Of a stretch of DNA of 64,000 nucleotides, positions 7,190-16,947 are shown in pieces. Position 1 is the first letter of the stretch. Every line of letters starts with the position of its first letter. The DNA lies in assembly GCF_003014735.1 (NCBI RefSeq), contig NZ_PYAX01000004.1:434001-498000 (forward strand), given 5' to 3'. The stretch is from Saccharothrix carnea. Its GTDB lineage: Bacteria; Actinomycetota; Actinomycetes; Mycobacteriales; Pseudonocardiaceae. The notes beneath the pieces are model-generated. The model was not told the origin of the DNA and did no database searches. It was given only the letters and a program-made list of their open reading frames with translations. Position numbers and translations under genes: made by a program.

Positions 7190-8380
7190 GTGGCAGGGCT
7201 CCCCACACCGCGGACCGCGGTGAACCGGATCAACGTGCTCCTCGTCGAGGACGACGAGGGGGACGCCGTGCTGGTCGAAGCCCTGCTGGAAGAGGTCGAG
7301 GCGGACGTCTCCCTGCACCGGGCGCGGACCCTGCGGGAAGCCGAGGGCCTGCTGTCGAAGGCCGACTGCGTGCTGCTCGACCTCGGCCTGCCCGACACGA
7401 CCGGGCTCGACGGCCTGACCAGGCTGCTCGCCAACCCGGCGGCGGTGGCGATCATCGTGCTCACCGGCCTCAACGACGAGCACCAGGGCACCCAGGCGGT
7501 GGCCCGGGGCGCGGAGGACTACCTGGTCAAGGGCCAGGTGGACGGCGTGGGCCTGGCCCGCAGCATCCGGTACGCGGTCGGCCGCAAGCGGGTCGAGGAG
7601 ACCCAGCGCCAACTGCGCGACGAGCAGCTGCTGGCGGCGGAGAAGACCCGCCTGGAACGCGGCCTGCTGCCGTCGCCGATCATCGACGGCAACGACATCG
7701 GCTGGGAGGTCAGCTACCGCCCCGGCGGCAGCCGGATGCTGCTGGGCGGCGACTTCTACGACGCCGTGCGCACCGCGGACGGCACGCTCCAGCTGCTGAT
7801 CGGCGACGTGTGCGGGCACGGCCCGGACGAGGCCGCGATCGGCGTGTTCCTGCGCATCGCGTGGCGCGCGCTCGTGCTGGCGGGGCAGGAGCCGTCCCGG
7901 GTGCTGCGCACGCTGCACGAGATCCTCGAGCACGAACGCCACCAGCCCGGCCTGTTCACCACCGCGTGCATGGTGACGATCTCGCCGGACCGCCGGTGGG
8001 CGCGCGTCTACCTCGCCGGGCACCCGGAGCCGATGCTGCTGGTCGGCGACCGCGTGGTGGAGCTGCCGCGCGACCGCGCCGGGCTGCCGCTGGGCGTGCT
8101 GCCGGACAGCACGTGGAGCGGGCTCGACGTGCCGCTGCCGCCGGGGTGGTCGATGCTGCTCTACACGGACGGCCTGGTCGAGGGTCGCGTCCACGGCGAC
8201 ACCGAGCGGTTGGGCTCGGAGCGGCTGATCGACCTGATCGGCGAGATCACCAGGAACCGGCCGGACTGGGCGCGCACGCCGAAGACGCTGCTCACCGACC
8301 TGATCAACCAGGTCAAGGAACTCAACGGCGGGGAGCTGGACGACGACATGGCCGTGCTGCTGATCTCGGACCGCGCCTGA
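7190..8380 (+). CDS. Response regulator with SpoIIE-type PP2C phosphatase output
   Basis: 396 residues. An N-terminal receiver (VLLVEDD, phospho-acceptor Asp64 in VLLDLGLPD, Lys in YLVKG) is joined by a short coiled segment (~130-160) to an RsbU/SpoIIE phosphatase with the metal-binding GGDFYD, GDVCGHG and YTDGLVE motifs and a DDDMAVLLI end. Such proteins dephosphorylate anti-sigma-factor antagonists or similar Ser/Thr-phosphoproteins when the receiver is phosphorylated; no such partner is nearby. TAATCT lies 8 bases before the GTG and may be the -10 of a leaderless promoter. The TGA overlaps the kinase ATG. Confidence 0.9.
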   Translation: MAGLPTPRTAVNRINVLLVEDDEGDAVLVEALLEEVEADVSLHRARTLREAEGLLSKADCVLLDLGLPDTTGLDGLTRLLANPAAVAIIVLTGLNDEHQGTQAVARGAEDYLVKGQVDGVGLARSIRYAVGRKRVEETQRQLRDEQLLAAEKTRLERGLLPSPIIDGNDIGWEVSYRPGGSRMLLGGDFYDAVRTADGTLQLLIGDVCGHGPDEAAIGVFLRIAWRALVLAGQEPSRVLRTLHEILEHERHQPGLFTTACMVTISPDRRWARVYLAGHPEPMLLVGDRVVELPRDRAGLPLGVLPDSTWSGLDVPLPPGWSMLLYTDGLVEGRVHGDTERLGSERLIDLIGEITRNRPDWARTPKTLLTDLINQVKELNGGELDDDMAVLLISDRA

Positions 8381-9873
8381 TGGACTACCGCACCCGCTGG
8401 CCCGCGAGCAGGCTGCTGATCGCGGCGGTGACCGTCCTGATCGTCGTGTGCGCCGGCTCCATCGGCAGCCTCGGCGTGTCCATGACAGGCCTGACGAAAG
8501 CGCGTTGGCTGCTGCTGGACCGGATCCTGCCCGCCGGGAACCTGGTGCGCGAGGTGGACACCGCGCTGATCGACCAGGAGACCGGTGTGCGCGGCTACGT
8601 GCTCACCGCGAGGCAGGACTTCCTCACCCCCTACACCGAGGGGCAGGCGATCGAGCAGAGGGACATCGCCGCGGCCCGGGACCTGCTCGCCACCGTGCGG
8701 CCCGAACTGGTGGACGACCTGGACGAGCTGGAGCTGCTGGCGGCCGACTGGCGGCAGGGCTACGCCGAGCCGCTGATCGGGCAGGTGCGGCGGTCCGGGG
8801 CGCCGCAGGCGGTGCTGGCCGACCCCGGGCGAGGCAAGGAGCTGTTCGACCGGGTCCGGGTCGCCGTCGACGCGCTGGGCGACAAGCTGGACCAGGCCGC
8901 CGTCGACGCCAGGCTCGAGCTGGACCGGGTGGCCAGCCGGCAGCTGTGGCTGCTCGGCGGCCTGGGCCTGCTGCTGGTGCTGATCATCGCCGGGGTGGCG
9001 GTGATGCTGTACCGGATCGTGATCGCGCCGCTGAGCGGGCTGGCCGCGGACGTGCGGCAGGTGTCGTCGGGCGACTTCGCGCACGAGGTCGAGGCGGGCG
9101 GGCCGCGCGAGACGGTGATGCTCGGCGAGGACGTCGAGACCATGCGCGTGCGCATCCTCTCCGACCTGGAGGACCTGCGCCGGTCGAACTCCGAGCTGGA
9201 GCAGTTCGCCTACGTCGCCTCGCACGACCTGCAGGAACCGCTGCGGAAGGTGGCGAGCTTCTGCCAGCTGCTGGAGCGGCGCTACTCCGGTCAGCTCGAC
9301 GAGCGCGGTGAGCAGTACCTGAAGTTCGCCGTCGACGGCGCGAAGCGGATGCAGGTGCTGATCAACGACCTGCTGGCGTTCTCCCGGGTGGGCCGGATCA
9401 CCCGCGAGCAGACCCTCGTCGACTGCGACGAGCTGGTCGACCAGGTGGTGGACAACTACTCCGAGGTGATCGAGCGGACCGGCGCCACGGTCGAGGTCGC
9501 GGACCTGCCGACGGTGCGCGGCGAGGAGTCGCTGCTGGGCGGCGTGTTCGGCAACCTGATCAGCAACGCGCTGAAGTTCCACGGCGAGGAGCCGCTGCAC
9601 GTGCGCGTGGACGTGGAACGGACGGGTGAGTTCTGGACGTTCACGGTGAGCGACAACGGCATCGGGATCGACACCGAGTACGCTGAACGGATCTTCGTGA
9701 TCTTCCAGCGCCTGCACCACAAGGACGACTACCCCGGGACCGGCATCGGGCTGGCCATGTGCCGGAAGATCATCGAGTACCACGGTGGCACGATCTGGCT
9801 GGACACCAGCGGGAACGGCACCGGTACCACCTTCAAGTTCACGCTGCCGGCTGTAGAGGACGACGAGCAATGA
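8380..9873 (+). CDS. CHASE3-HAMP sensor histidine kinase
   Basis: 497 residues from ATG 8380, which overlaps the previous stop (TGATG). Order: TM1 (~11-33); extracytoplasmic CHASE3 (~35-185, with [12 protein letters not shown]); TM2 (~189-211); HAMP (~212-264); HisKA with phospho-His282 in [10 protein letters not shown]; and HATPase_c with an N box ([11 protein letters not shown]), SDNGIGID and GTGIGLAMC. The SHDLQEPLR form is typical of phytochrome-like kinases that pair with small Rcp1-type receivers, which is exactly what follows. It probably phosphorylates the receiver domains on either side. Confidence 0.92.
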   Translation: MDYRTRWPASRLLIAAVTVLIVVCAGSIGSLGVSMTGLTKARWLLLDRILPAGNLVREVDTALIDQETGVRGYVLTARQDFLTPYTEGQAIEQRDIAAARDLLATVRPELVDDLDELELLAADWRQGYAEPLIGQVRRSGAPQAVLADPGRGKELFDRVRVAVDALGDKLDQAAVDARLELDRVASRQLWLLGGLGLLLVLIIAGVAVMLYRIVIAPLSGLAADVRQVSSGDFAHEVEAGGPRETVMLGEDVETMRVRILSDLEDLRRSNSELEQFAYVASHDLQEPLRKVASFCQLLERRYSGQLDERGEQYLKFAVDGAKRMQVLINDLLAFSRVGRITREQTLVDCDELVDQVVDNYSEVIERTGATVEVADLPTVRGEESLLGGVFGNLISNALKFHGEEPLHVRVDVERTGEFWTFTVSDNGIGIDTEYAERIFVIFQRLHHKDDYPGTGIGLAMCRKIIEYHGGTIWLDTSGNGTGTTFKFTLPAVEDDEQ

Positions 9874-10307
9874 GCAATCCGCTGAACGTGATCGACGTCC
9901 TGCTGGTGGAAGACGACCCCGGCGACGCGCTGATGACGCAGGAGGCGTTCGAGCACCACAAGATCCGCAACCAGCTGCACGTGGTGCGCGACGGCGTGGA
10001 GGCGCTGGAGTTCCTGCGCCGCCAGGGCCAGTACGAGGACGCCCCGCGGCCGGGGCTGATCCTGCTCGACCTGAACCTGCCGAAGATGGACGGCCGGGAG
10101 GTGCTGGCCGAGATCAAGGCGGACGAGACGCTGCGGCCCATCCCGGTGGTGGTGCTGACCACGTCGGAGGCGGAGGAGGACGTCATGCGCAGCTACAACC
10201 TGCACGCCAACGCCTACGTCACCAAGCCGGTCGACTTCGACCGGTTCATCGAGGTCGTGCGGCAGATCGACGACTTCTTCGTGACCGTCGTGAAGCTGCC
10301 CCGCTAG
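9870..10307 (+). CDS. Rcp1-like single-domain response regulator
   Basis: 145 residues from ATG 9870, overlapping the kinase stop (ATGA). A stand-alone receiver: acidic VEDDPGD, phospho-acceptor Asp67 in [13 protein letters not shown], Thr in [10 protein letters not shown] and Lys in [10 protein letters not shown]. The inserted loop before the acceptor and [12 protein letters not shown] end match the Rcp1 family. With no output domain it may shuttle phosphate or bind a partner. It closes a three-gene operon in which every junction overlaps. Confidence 0.92.
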   Translation: MSNPLNVIDVLLVEDDPGDALMTQEAFEHHKIRNQLHVVRDGVEALEFLRRQGQYEDAPRPGLILLDLNLPKMDGREVLAEIKADETLRPIPVVVLTTSEAEEDVMRSYNLHANAYVTKPVDFDRFIEVVRQIDDFFVTVVKLPR

Positions 10308-10310
10308 GGT
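10305..10310 (+). promoter_or_regulatory. -10 element overlapping the preceding stop codon
   Basis: TAGGGT, whose TAG is the receiver stop codon, followed 8 bases later by ATG 10319. This would give the hydrolase its own leaderless transcript. No clear -35. Confidence 0.4.
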
Positions 10311-10318
10311 CCGCGCCC

Positions 10319-11074
10319 ATGGGCACGGTGACCTCACGGGACGGCACGACGATCGGGTTCTCGCGGGTCGGTGACGGTCCGGCGGTGGTGCTGGTGGACG
10401 CCGCGTGCTGCTTCCGGGGAGGCGGTCCGATGCCCGCGCTCGCGGAGGCGTTGACCGGCTTCACCGCGTACACCTACGACCGGCGGGGCCGCGGCGAGAG
10501 CACGGACCGCGCGCCGTACGCGATCGAGCGCGAGGTGGACGACCTGGCGGCCGTCCTCGAGGCGGCCGGCGGGTCGGCGTACGTCCACGGCTTCTCGTCG
10601 GGCGCGGTGCTGGCGCTGCACGCGGCGGCGGCCGGGCTGCCGATCACGGCGTTGGCGCTGCTGGAGCCGCCGCTGTCGTTCGAGGAGCCGACCGGGCCGG
10701 ACGTGCGCGACGAGATCGACGCCCTGGTCGCGGCAGGTCGACGGGGTGACGCGGTGGCCCGGTTCCAGGAGGCGTGCGGCATCCCCGAGGAGTTCACCGC
10801 GGGGATGCGGCAGTCACCGGGTTGGCCGGCGCTGGAGGCGATGGCCCACACCACCGCCTACGACCTGACCATCACCGGCACCGTCCCGGACCTGGCCTCG
10901 GTCACCGCGCCGACGCTCGTGCTGGACAGCAGCGGCAGCGACGAGCGGCTGCGCGGCTGGGCGGACGGCGTCGCCGAACGCCTGCCGAACGCGCGCCGCC
11001 GGACGTTGGACGGCGACTGGCACGGCGTGGCGCCGGACGTGCTGGCCAAGGCGCTGGCCGAGCACTTCAGCTGA
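10319..11074 (+). CDS. Alpha/beta hydrolase
   Basis: 251 residues. The nucleophile elbow GFSSG puts Ser93 in place; the His is probably His235 in DGDWHG, and LVLDSSGSDER near 201-210 could supply the acid. YDRRGRGES is the usual motif before the elbow. A CC pair (30-31) sits near the oxyanion region. Cytoplasmic; substrate unknown. The 3' end overlaps the convergent metallo-hydrolase gene by 8 bases. Confidence 0.88.
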   Translation: MGTVTSRDGTTIGFSRVGDGPAVVLVDAACCFRGGGPMPALAEALTGFTAYTYDRRGRGESTDRAPYAIEREVDDLAAVLEAAGGSAYVHGFSSGAVLALHAAAAGLPITALALLEPPLSFEEPTGPDVRDEIDALVAAGRRGDAVARFQEACGIPEEFTAGMRQSPGWPALEAMAHTTAYDLTITGTVPDLASVTAPTLVLDSSGSDERLRGWADGVAERLPNARRRTLDGDWHGVAPDVLAKALAEHFS

Positions 11075-12065
11075 CCGAGTAGCGCACCGCGCCGTCGTCC
11101 ACCTCGGAGGTCAACAGCCCGCGGTGGACCAGCACGTCGAGGTGCGCGGCCGTCTCGCCGGTGGCCAGCACCTGGTTGAACAGGTCCAGCTCGGCGAACG
11201 TCCGGTGCCGCCGGGTCCAGCCGAGCTTGCGGGCGGTCTCGAAGGCGGTGCCGGTGCCCGCGCGCACGGCGTCCAGCGTGGCCGTCAGGCGGTCTTCGTG
11301 GTGGGCGAGCAGTTCGTCCACCCTGGCGTGGCTGGACTCGGTGACGGGGCCGTGGGCGGGCAGCAGCCGCAGGTCCGGGTAGTCGCGGACGAGGCGCAGC
11401 GAGTCGAGGTAGTCGCCGAGCGGCAGCGCGGGCCGGGCCGGTTCGAAGCCGATCGACGGCGTGATGTGGGGCAGCACGTGGTCGCCGGAGAACAGCAGCG
11501 ACGACTCGACGTCCAGGAAGACCACGTGCCCGCGCGTGTGGCCCGGTGTCGGCAGCACGCGCAGGACCCGCTTCTCCAGGGCCAGGTCGGACTCGTGGAG
11601 CCACTCGTCGGGCTCCTCGTAGTCGCGCAGCTCGGCCTCCCCGACCGACTCGACCACGGCCCGCCACCGGTCGGCCAGGTGCGGCGCGCCCCAGGTGGCC
11701 AGGTCGCGGAAGCCGTCCCGGCGTCGTCCGACGATCCTGTCCAGCGACGGCTGCTCCCCCGCGCCCAGCGCGATCTTCGTGCCGAACCGGCGGCGCAGCG
11801 CCACGGCCATCGTGTAGTGGTCGCGGTGGACGTGGGTGACCAGGAAGCGGCGGACGTCCTCGAAGCCGTGGCCGAGCGCTCCCAGCGCCGTTTCCAGCGC
11901 CGTCTCGCCCGCTTCCAGCGCCCAGCCGGAGTCGATCAGCACGAGGCCGTCGCCGTCGTCGAGCGCGTACACGTTGACGGTGTGCAGCCCGTCGTTGGGC
12001 AGGGGCAGCGGTATCCGGTGGACACCGGGCGCGACCTCGAAGACTCCGGGTTCGGTCCACTCCAT
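11067..12065 (-). CDS. Metallo-beta-lactamase fold hydrolase
   Basis: 332 residues. The zinc motif HVHRDH (His78, His80, Asp82, His83) is followed by PTPGHTRGH, FSGDHVL and PAHGPV metal-ligand motifs. The C-terminal ~80 residues (ELLAHHEDRL, FNQVLATGETAAHLDVL, GLL) form the LACTB2-like winged helix of this subfamily. Substrate could be a thioester or a phosphodiester; not resolvable here. ATG 12065 lies 6 bases after a TAGTAT -10 element. Confidence 0.88.
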   Translation of the reverse strand: MEWTEPGVFEVAPGVHRIPLPLPNDGLHTVNVYALDDGDGLVLIDSGWALEAGETALETALGALGHGFEDVRRFLVTHVHRDHYTMAVALRRRFGTKIALGAGEQPSLDRIVGRRRDGFRDLATWGAPHLADRWRAVVESVGEAELRDYEEPDEWLHESDLALEKRVLRVLPTPGHTRGHVVFLDVESSLLFSGDHVLPHITPSIGFEPARPALPLGDYLDSLRLVRDYPDLRLLPAHGPVTESSHARVDELLAHHEDRLTATLDAVRAGTGTAFETARKLGWTRRHRTFAELDLFNQVLATGETAAHLDVLVHRGLLTSEVDDGAVRYSVS

Positions 12066-12071
12066 CCCCGG

Positions 12072-12077
12072 ATACTA
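12072..12077 (-). promoter_or_regulatory. -10 element of a leaderless promoter
   Basis: TAGTAT on the minus strand, then CCGGGG, then ATG 12065. It overlaps the stop region of the upstream mannosyltransferase gene (12075-13343), so the metallo-hydrolase can be transcribed separately from that operon. Confidence 0.5.
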
Positions 12078-13343
12078 CTTGCCGGTAACCTCAAGGTGGT
12101 CGGCCAGTGGCGACTCGGTTCGACCACGCCGCGCGGCCTTCAGCAGGAACGGGATCACGGCGAGCGTGAGCAGCGCCAACGCCGGGTAGGCCCAGCCGAT
12201 GGCGGACAGCCAGCCGGGCCGCGGGATCGTCCAGATCGTGGGCTGCCGGTCGAGCTGGAAGGCGATCAGGTCCCAGAACATCACCGGGCACCACAGCACC
12301 AGCAGCACGCCCCGCACCCACGGCACGACCCGGGTGTGCACGAGCCAGATCAGCAGCGGTGCGATCCACACCCAGTGGTGGTCCCACGAGATCGGCGAGA
12401 GCAGCAGCCCGAGGACCTGCACGACCAGCACGCCGATCAGCACGTCACCCGCCCGCACCGCCGCGCGCAGCGCGAACCCGGCCAGCACGAGCGAGATCAC
12501 CACCGCGACCACCCACGGCCACGTCATCTCGACGTCGTAGCCGAGCGTCCGCGACAACGCGCCCCGCAGCGACTGGTTGTGCGCGGTGCCGATCGGACCC
12601 ACCCGGTCCGCCGCGCCGAGCAGCTCGAACCAGTAGTGCCTGGCCTGCGCCGGGTCCACCAGGAAGCCGAGGCCGACGCTCACCGCGAACGCGACGACCG
12701 ACCACACCGCCGCCGCGAACCTGCGGGTGGCCAGGAAGTACAGCCCGGAGATGGCCGGCACCAGCTTCACGCCCGCCGCCAAGCCGATCCCGGTGCCCGC
12801 GAGCCGCGAGTCCCGGGCCGTCATCGCGCCGAGCACCACCGCCGCCAGCAGCAGGTTGACCTGCCCGAAGTCGAACGTGTGCACCACCGGTTGCAGCCAC
12901 AGCAGCACGGCCGTCCACAGCAGCGCCCGGCGCCGCCACAACGCCGCGTCCGCCGTCCAGCCCTCCCCCGCCACCAGGCGCAGGGCCACGCGCACCATCC
13001 AGTACACGCACAGCGCGGACAGCAGCCGCAGCGCCCACTGCGCGGCGACCCACGGCAGCCACGTCATCGGCAGGAACACCAGCGCGCCGAACGGCGGGTA
13101 GGTGAACGGCAGCGGGAAGTCGGGCGGCGAGTTCGGCGAGGTGACCTCGTACAGGTCGCCGGAGAGCACGTGCGGCGCCAGCGCCCAGTACACGTACAGG
13201 TCGATCGTCTCGTTGCCGAACCCGGTCACGATGGTCCAGGTCCGGCCGAGCGCGGACACCACCAGCAACACCGGTGCGACGGCCAACAACCACCGCTCCG
13301 CGTTCACGAGCACGCGCACAGCGGGGGACGGATCACGGGACAC
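12075..13343 (-). CDS. GT87-like polyprenol-phosphate-mannose mannosyltransferase, copy 2
   Basis: 422 residues, about ten membrane helices, GT-C fold. The catalytic acid is probably in the first loop (GNETIDLYVYWA, Asp near 48). Family strings include PLPFTYPPFGAL, DFGQVNLLL, AAGVKLVPAIS, RGALSRTLGY and LLSPISWDHHWVW. GT87 (DUF2029) enzymes such as PimE add alpha-1,2-mannose to phosphatidylinositol mannosides or lipomannan from the outer face of the membrane. GTG 13343 overlaps the end of the paralogue upstream by 11 bases. It is the last gene of a three-gene minus-strand operon. Confidence 0.85.
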   Translation of the reverse strand: MSRDPSPAVRVLVNAERWLLAVAPVLLVVSALGRTWTIVTGFGNETIDLYVYWALAPHVLSGDLYEVTSPNSPPDFPLPFTYPPFGALVFLPMTWLPWVAAQWALRLLSALCVYWMVRVALRLVAGEGWTADAALWRRRALLWTAVLLWLQPVVHTFDFGQVNLLLAAVVLGAMTARDSRLAGTGIGLAAGVKLVPAISGLYFLATRRFAAAVWSVVAFAVSVGLGFLVDPAQARHYWFELLGAADRVGPIGTAHNQSLRGALSRTLGYDVEMTWPWVVAVVISLVLAGFALRAAVRAGDVLIGVLVVQVLGLLLSPISWDHHWVWIAPLLIWLVHTRVVPWVRGVLLVLWCPVMFWDLIAFQLDRQPTIWTIPRPGWLSAIGWAYPALALLTLAVIPFLLKAARRGRTESPLADHLEVTGK

Positions 13344-14562
13344 TGGGTTCGACCTTCGACGTCGTGGGCGGCGTGGCGACCGGCTCGGTGCGTGCGGTGC
13401 GCAGCGCCGGCGGCATCACCGCGAGGGTGAGCAGGCCGAGCAGCGGGTAGCACCAGCCCAGCGCGGCGAGCGGCCACGGCCGGGGGATCTCCCAGATGGT
13501 CGGCTGCTGGTCGATCAGGTAGGTGATCAGGTCCGCACCGGTCACCACGACCCACGCGGCGGCGACCGCCAGCACCGGCCACGAGCGGCGGGCGCCGTGG
13601 ACCGCCCACAGCACCAGCGGGATCACCCACACCCAGTGGTGGCTCCACGAGATCGGCGACAGCAGCAAGCCGAACACCTGCACGGCGACCACGGTGGCCA
13701 GCACGTCACCCGCCCGCACCGACGCACGCAGCGCGAACGCGGTCAGCACCGCGGACACCAGCACCGCGAGCAACCACGGCCAGCTCATGCCGACGTCGTA
13801 GCCGAGGGTCCGGGACAACGCGCCGCGCAACGACTGGTTGATCGCCGACCCGACCGGGCCGACCCGGTCGGCCGCGCCGAGCAGCTCGAACCAGTAGCGC
13901 CACGAGTCGGAGGCGGAGGCGGCGAAGCCGATGGCCACGGTGGACGCGAAGCCCACCGCCGTCCACGCCGCGGCCTTGAACCGGCGCGTCACCAGGAAGT
14001 ACAGCACCGAGATCGCCGGGGTCAGCTTCAGGCCCGCCGCGACACCGACGCCGAAGCCCGCCACCAGCTGCCGGGTGGCGACCACGGCGGCGAACGTGCC
14101 GGCGATCAGGACCAGGTTGATCTGGCCGAAGTCGAGCGTCTTGCGCACCGGTTCGCACCACAGCGCCAACGCCGTCCACAGCAGCGCCCGGCGCGACCAG
14201 GTGGCGTCGAACCGCTGCCCCGACCTGGCGGCGACCAGCGTCAACGCCGTCCGGACCAGCCACCACAGGCACACCAGGGACAGCACCTGCCACACGATCC
14301 GCGCGGCCACCCACGGCAGCCAGGACAGCGGCAGGAACACCACGGCCGCGAACGGCGGGTAGGTGAACGGCAGCGGGAAGTCCGCCGTGAACGGCATGTC
14401 GATCGTGTAGAGCTGATCGGTCAGCAGGTTCGGCGCCAGGCTCCAGTAGACCTTGAGGTCGATCATGCCCCAGCCGGTCGGCGCGCCCAGGCGCCAGAAG
14501 TACCAGCCCAGCGACAAGCACAACACCAGCGGCGCGAACCTCAACACCCGCTGCTCAACCAC
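13333..14562 (-). CDS. GT87-like polyprenol-phosphate-mannose mannosyltransferase, copy 1
   Basis: 409 residues from GTG 14562, which overlaps the stop of the MptB-like gene by 8 bases; the much longer open frame upstream is antisense-like noise over that gene. It is closely similar to copy 2 along its length: IDLKVYWSLAPN, PLPFTYPPFAAVVFLPLSWLPW, DFGQINLVL, NQSLRGALSRTLGYDV and LLSPISWSHHWVW. So the pair is a tandem duplication. Predicted role as for copy 2, with possibly different acceptors. Confidence 0.85.
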   Translation of the reverse strand: MVEQRVLRFAPLVLCLSLGWYFWRLGAPTGWGMIDLKVYWSLAPNLLTDQLYTIDMPFTADFPLPFTYPPFAAVVFLPLSWLPWVAARIVWQVLSLVCLWWLVRTALTLVAARSGQRFDATWSRRALLWTALALWCEPVRKTLDFGQINLVLIAGTFAAVVATRQLVAGFGVGVAAGLKLTPAISVLYFLVTRRFKAAAWTAVGFASTVAIGFAASASDSWRYWFELLGAADRVGPVGSAINQSLRGALSRTLGYDVGMSWPWLLAVLVSAVLTAFALRASVRAGDVLATVVAVQVFGLLLSPISWSHHWVWVIPLVLWAVHGARRSWPVLAVAAAWVVVTGADLITYLIDQQPTIWEIPRPWPLAALGWCYPLLGLLTLAVMPPALRTARTEPVATPPTTSKVEPSVP

Positions 14563-16351
14563 CCGTGCTCCCGCGCTTCTTCCCGGCCGTGTCCGGCTCC
14601 ACGCCCACGTCGTCGTCCCCGGCGTCCTGGGGGTCGTGGATTCCTTGAACGTCCGGCGGCCGCCCGGTGTCGGGCGACGCCTGCTCGACCACGTCCGCGA
14701 CGTCGATGACCTCGACGACTTCGGCGACCTTCGTCGACCGGCCCGGGTCACCTGGCTCGCCCTCGTCACCCGACCGGTCCGGGTCGCCCGACCGCGCCCG
14801 CAGTTCCGCCAGCAGCGACCACATCGACGGCCGTTCGAGCAGTGCCCGGCCGACCCACACGCCGACGAGCACGGTAACGGCCAGGTAGGACCACCACACG
14901 ACCGGGTTGGCCGAACCGTAGTGCCACCGGGCGACGATCGTGCCGTCCGGGAGCGTGATGAGGACCATCCAGACCGAGAAACCGGCCGCGACGGCGAGCC
15001 ACCGGTCCTTCCAGGCGAAGGCGGCGGCGAGCGCCAAGGTCCAGGTGAAGTACCACGGGAGCACGGACGGCGCGAGCACGGACGCGGCGAGCAGGGCGAT
15101 CGCGGCCCGCCGCACGGCCTCCACACCGCCCGCGCGGGCGAGCCACCACTGGCGGACCAGCACGGCGGCCAGGACGTACATGCCGGCGGACCGGAAGAAG
15201 TCGAGGAAGCCCTCGTACTCGGCGCCCGGGAAGTGGCGGCCGACCGAGTGGTACAGCAGTTCGGCGACGGCGCAGGGCAGCGACATCCAGGTCAGCAGCG
15301 GGGTCTGGCTCTGCAGCACGTTGATCCAGCCGAGGTCGACCCCGGCGACGATCGTGGACAGCGCGAAGACACCGGCGAACGTGATGCCGCCCACCAGGCA
15401 CGCCTGGAAGAACCGCTGCCGGGCCGGGCCGGACAGCCGCGCGACCCACACCCAGATCAGGAACGGCACCACCAGGACGGCGGTGGCCTTGACCGCGGTC
15501 GCCAGGGCGATCACCGCGATGCCGCGCACGTGCTTGCGGTCGAGCACCATCAGCACGCCGACCGCCATCAGGCCGACCATCAGGATGTCGTTGTGCGCGC
15601 CGCCGATGCCCACGGCGATCACGAACGGGTTCGCCACGGTCAGCCACAGCGCCACCGACGTGCGCCCGCCGAGGTGGCGGACCAGTCCGGGCATCGCCCA
15701 GGCGAGCAGCCCGAGGCCGCTGAGCACGGCGAGCCGCATGAGGACCGCGCCGATGATGACGTTGTCCCCCGTGATGGCGACCACACCCTTGGCCACCAGG
15801 AGGAACAGCGGCCCGTAGGGCGACGGCGTGTTCTGCCACAGGGACGCCACGTTGCCGCCCAGCGACAGCGGCAGCACCGACGCGCCGTTCGTGTACGGGT
15901 CGAACCCGTGCAGCGCGACGGCGCCCTGGGCGAGGTAGCTGTAGACGTCCCGGCTGTACAGCGACGGGCCGATGAGCAGCGGTGCGGTCCACGCGGCGGC
16001 GGCCAGCACCACGCCGCGCCCGTCGACCTGGCCGGCCCGCACCATCCGCCCGAGCCGGACCCACGAGTAGACCATCAGCGCCACGCCGACGAACACCACG
16101 GCGGTGGCGAGGTCGCGGCCGTGGCCGTACCGCACCGCGTTGAGGATCGAGCCGGTCAGCAGCGGGTCGCGCCGCAGCACCGCGCCCGCGCCGACGCCGC
16201 CGACCGCGATCAGCAGCCCGCCGAGCGCACCCAGCCGCAGCAACCGCGCGGGTACCTGCCGGACGACGGCAGCCCACGTACCTGCCCTGCGAGCCGGGCC
16301 GCCCGTGCGCGCGCCACTCTCGCTCACCTCAGCGGTCACAGCCAGGCCCAC
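14555..16351 (-). CDS. mptB: MptB-like alpha-1,6-mannosyltransferase (GT-C)
   Basis: 598 residues with about 12 membrane helices and a charged, acidic cytoplasmic tail (~500-598). Family marks: SRDVYSYLAQG with the expected catalytic Asp, HGFDPYTNG, NTPSPYGPLFLL, GIGGAHNDILMVG, and VKATAVLVVPFLIW. MptB enzymes extend the alpha-1,6-mannan core of lipomannan using polyprenol-phosphate mannose. It heads an overlapping operon with two GT87-like enzymes, which fits backbone plus branch synthesis. GTG 16351 is the outermost start; in-frame GTGs a few codons on are as likely. The 269 bases upstream hold an AT-richer patch (16450-16540) that probably contains the promoter. Confidence 0.85.
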   Translation of the reverse strand: MGLAVTAEVSESGARTGGPARRAGTWAAVVRQVPARLLRLGALGGLLIAVGGVGAGAVLRRDPLLTGSILNAVRYGHGRDLATAVVFVGVALMVYSWVRLGRMVRAGQVDGRGVVLAAAAWTAPLLIGPSLYSRDVYSYLAQGAVALHGFDPYTNGASVLPLSLGGNVASLWQNTPSPYGPLFLLVAKGVVAITGDNVIIGAVLMRLAVLSGLGLLAWAMPGLVRHLGGRTSVALWLTVANPFVIAVGIGGAHNDILMVGLMAVGVLMVLDRKHVRGIAVIALATAVKATAVLVVPFLIWVWVARLSGPARQRFFQACLVGGITFAGVFALSTIVAGVDLGWINVLQSQTPLLTWMSLPCAVAELLYHSVGRHFPGAEYEGFLDFFRSAGMYVLAAVLVRQWWLARAGGVEAVRRAAIALLAASVLAPSVLPWYFTWTLALAAAFAWKDRWLAVAAGFSVWMVLITLPDGTIVARWHYGSANPVVWWSYLAVTVLVGVWVGRALLERPSMWSLLAELRARSGDPDRSGDEGEPGDPGRSTKVAEVVEVIDVADVVEQASPDTGRPPDVQGIHDPQDAGDDDVGVEPDTAGKKRGSTGG

Positions 16352-16620
16352 TCCGTCGGTCTCGTGTTCGGTCCTCTTGCCGGCGATCGGTCGAGCGTGC
16401 CGACGACGTCACCATCATGGCGGGGATCAAGGACGAGGGAGGCCACGGTCGATAATTTTGACACGATCAGCTACCACTGTTGACCAAAAGCGGACTACTT
16501 GGCCGTCTTGTTACCGCTCAATGTGATGATTCCCACTGAGAAGCAACCTCGACGTGGTATGTGCTGGTCAACAGGGTACCCGAGGCGGTTCCGGCGGATA
16601 CGTCCGGTCAGGACGTGGCA

Positions 16621-16884
16621 TCACGCCAGTTCCGGGTGCTTTTCCAAGTAACCGCGCACGAACGGGCACTGCGCCACCACGGTCAGGCCCTTGGCGCGCA
16701 CGTCCTCCAGCGCGTGGCGGACCAGCTTGCTGCCCAGGCCCTTGCCCTCGACGGCGACCTCCGTGTGGGTGAACGTGACCACGCCGTCCACCGCGGTGTA
16801 CTCGGCGAAGCCGCCCAGCTCACCGTCCAGGCGCACCTCGTAGCGGGACTGCTCGGGGTTGTCGGACACGGACACTGCGGTCAC
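16621..16884 (-). CDS. Small GNAT-family N-acetyltransferase (YjdJ type)
   Basis: 87 residues from GTG 16884, which has GGAGGA seven bases upstream; the longer frame runs antisense through the LLM gene and is rejected. This is the short COG2388 form: FTHTEVAVEGKGLGSKLVRHAL carries the acetyl-CoA loop (EGKGLGSKL), then CPFVRGYLEKHPE ends the protein as in YjdJ homologues. Cytoplasmic; acceptor unknown. It is divergent from the LLM gene. Confidence 0.85.
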   Translation of the reverse strand: MTAVSVSDNPEQSRYEVRLDGELGGFAEYTAVDGVVTFTHTEVAVEGKGLGSKLVRHALEDVRAKGLTVVAQCPFVRGYLEKHPELA

Positions 16885-16935
16885 GGGTGCTCCTCCACGC
16901 TCGGCTTTGGCGGGTGCCACGGTAGTCGTGGCGTG

Positions 16936-16941
16936 CAAGAT
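16936..16941 (+). promoter_or_regulatory. Probable -10 element of a leaderless promoter
   Basis: CAAGAT, then six bases (TGTCGG), then ATG 16948. A weaker match than the TAC-type elements but with the same spacing, and no Shine-Dalgarno is present. Confidence 0.35.
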
Positions 16942-16947
16942 TGTCGG

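Noticed and set aside
16561..16884. Longer plus-strand start for the LLM gene at 16561
   Set aside because: The extension lies antisense to a clear GNAT gene and has no oxidoreductase features; ATG 16948 begins exactly at the first barrel strand.
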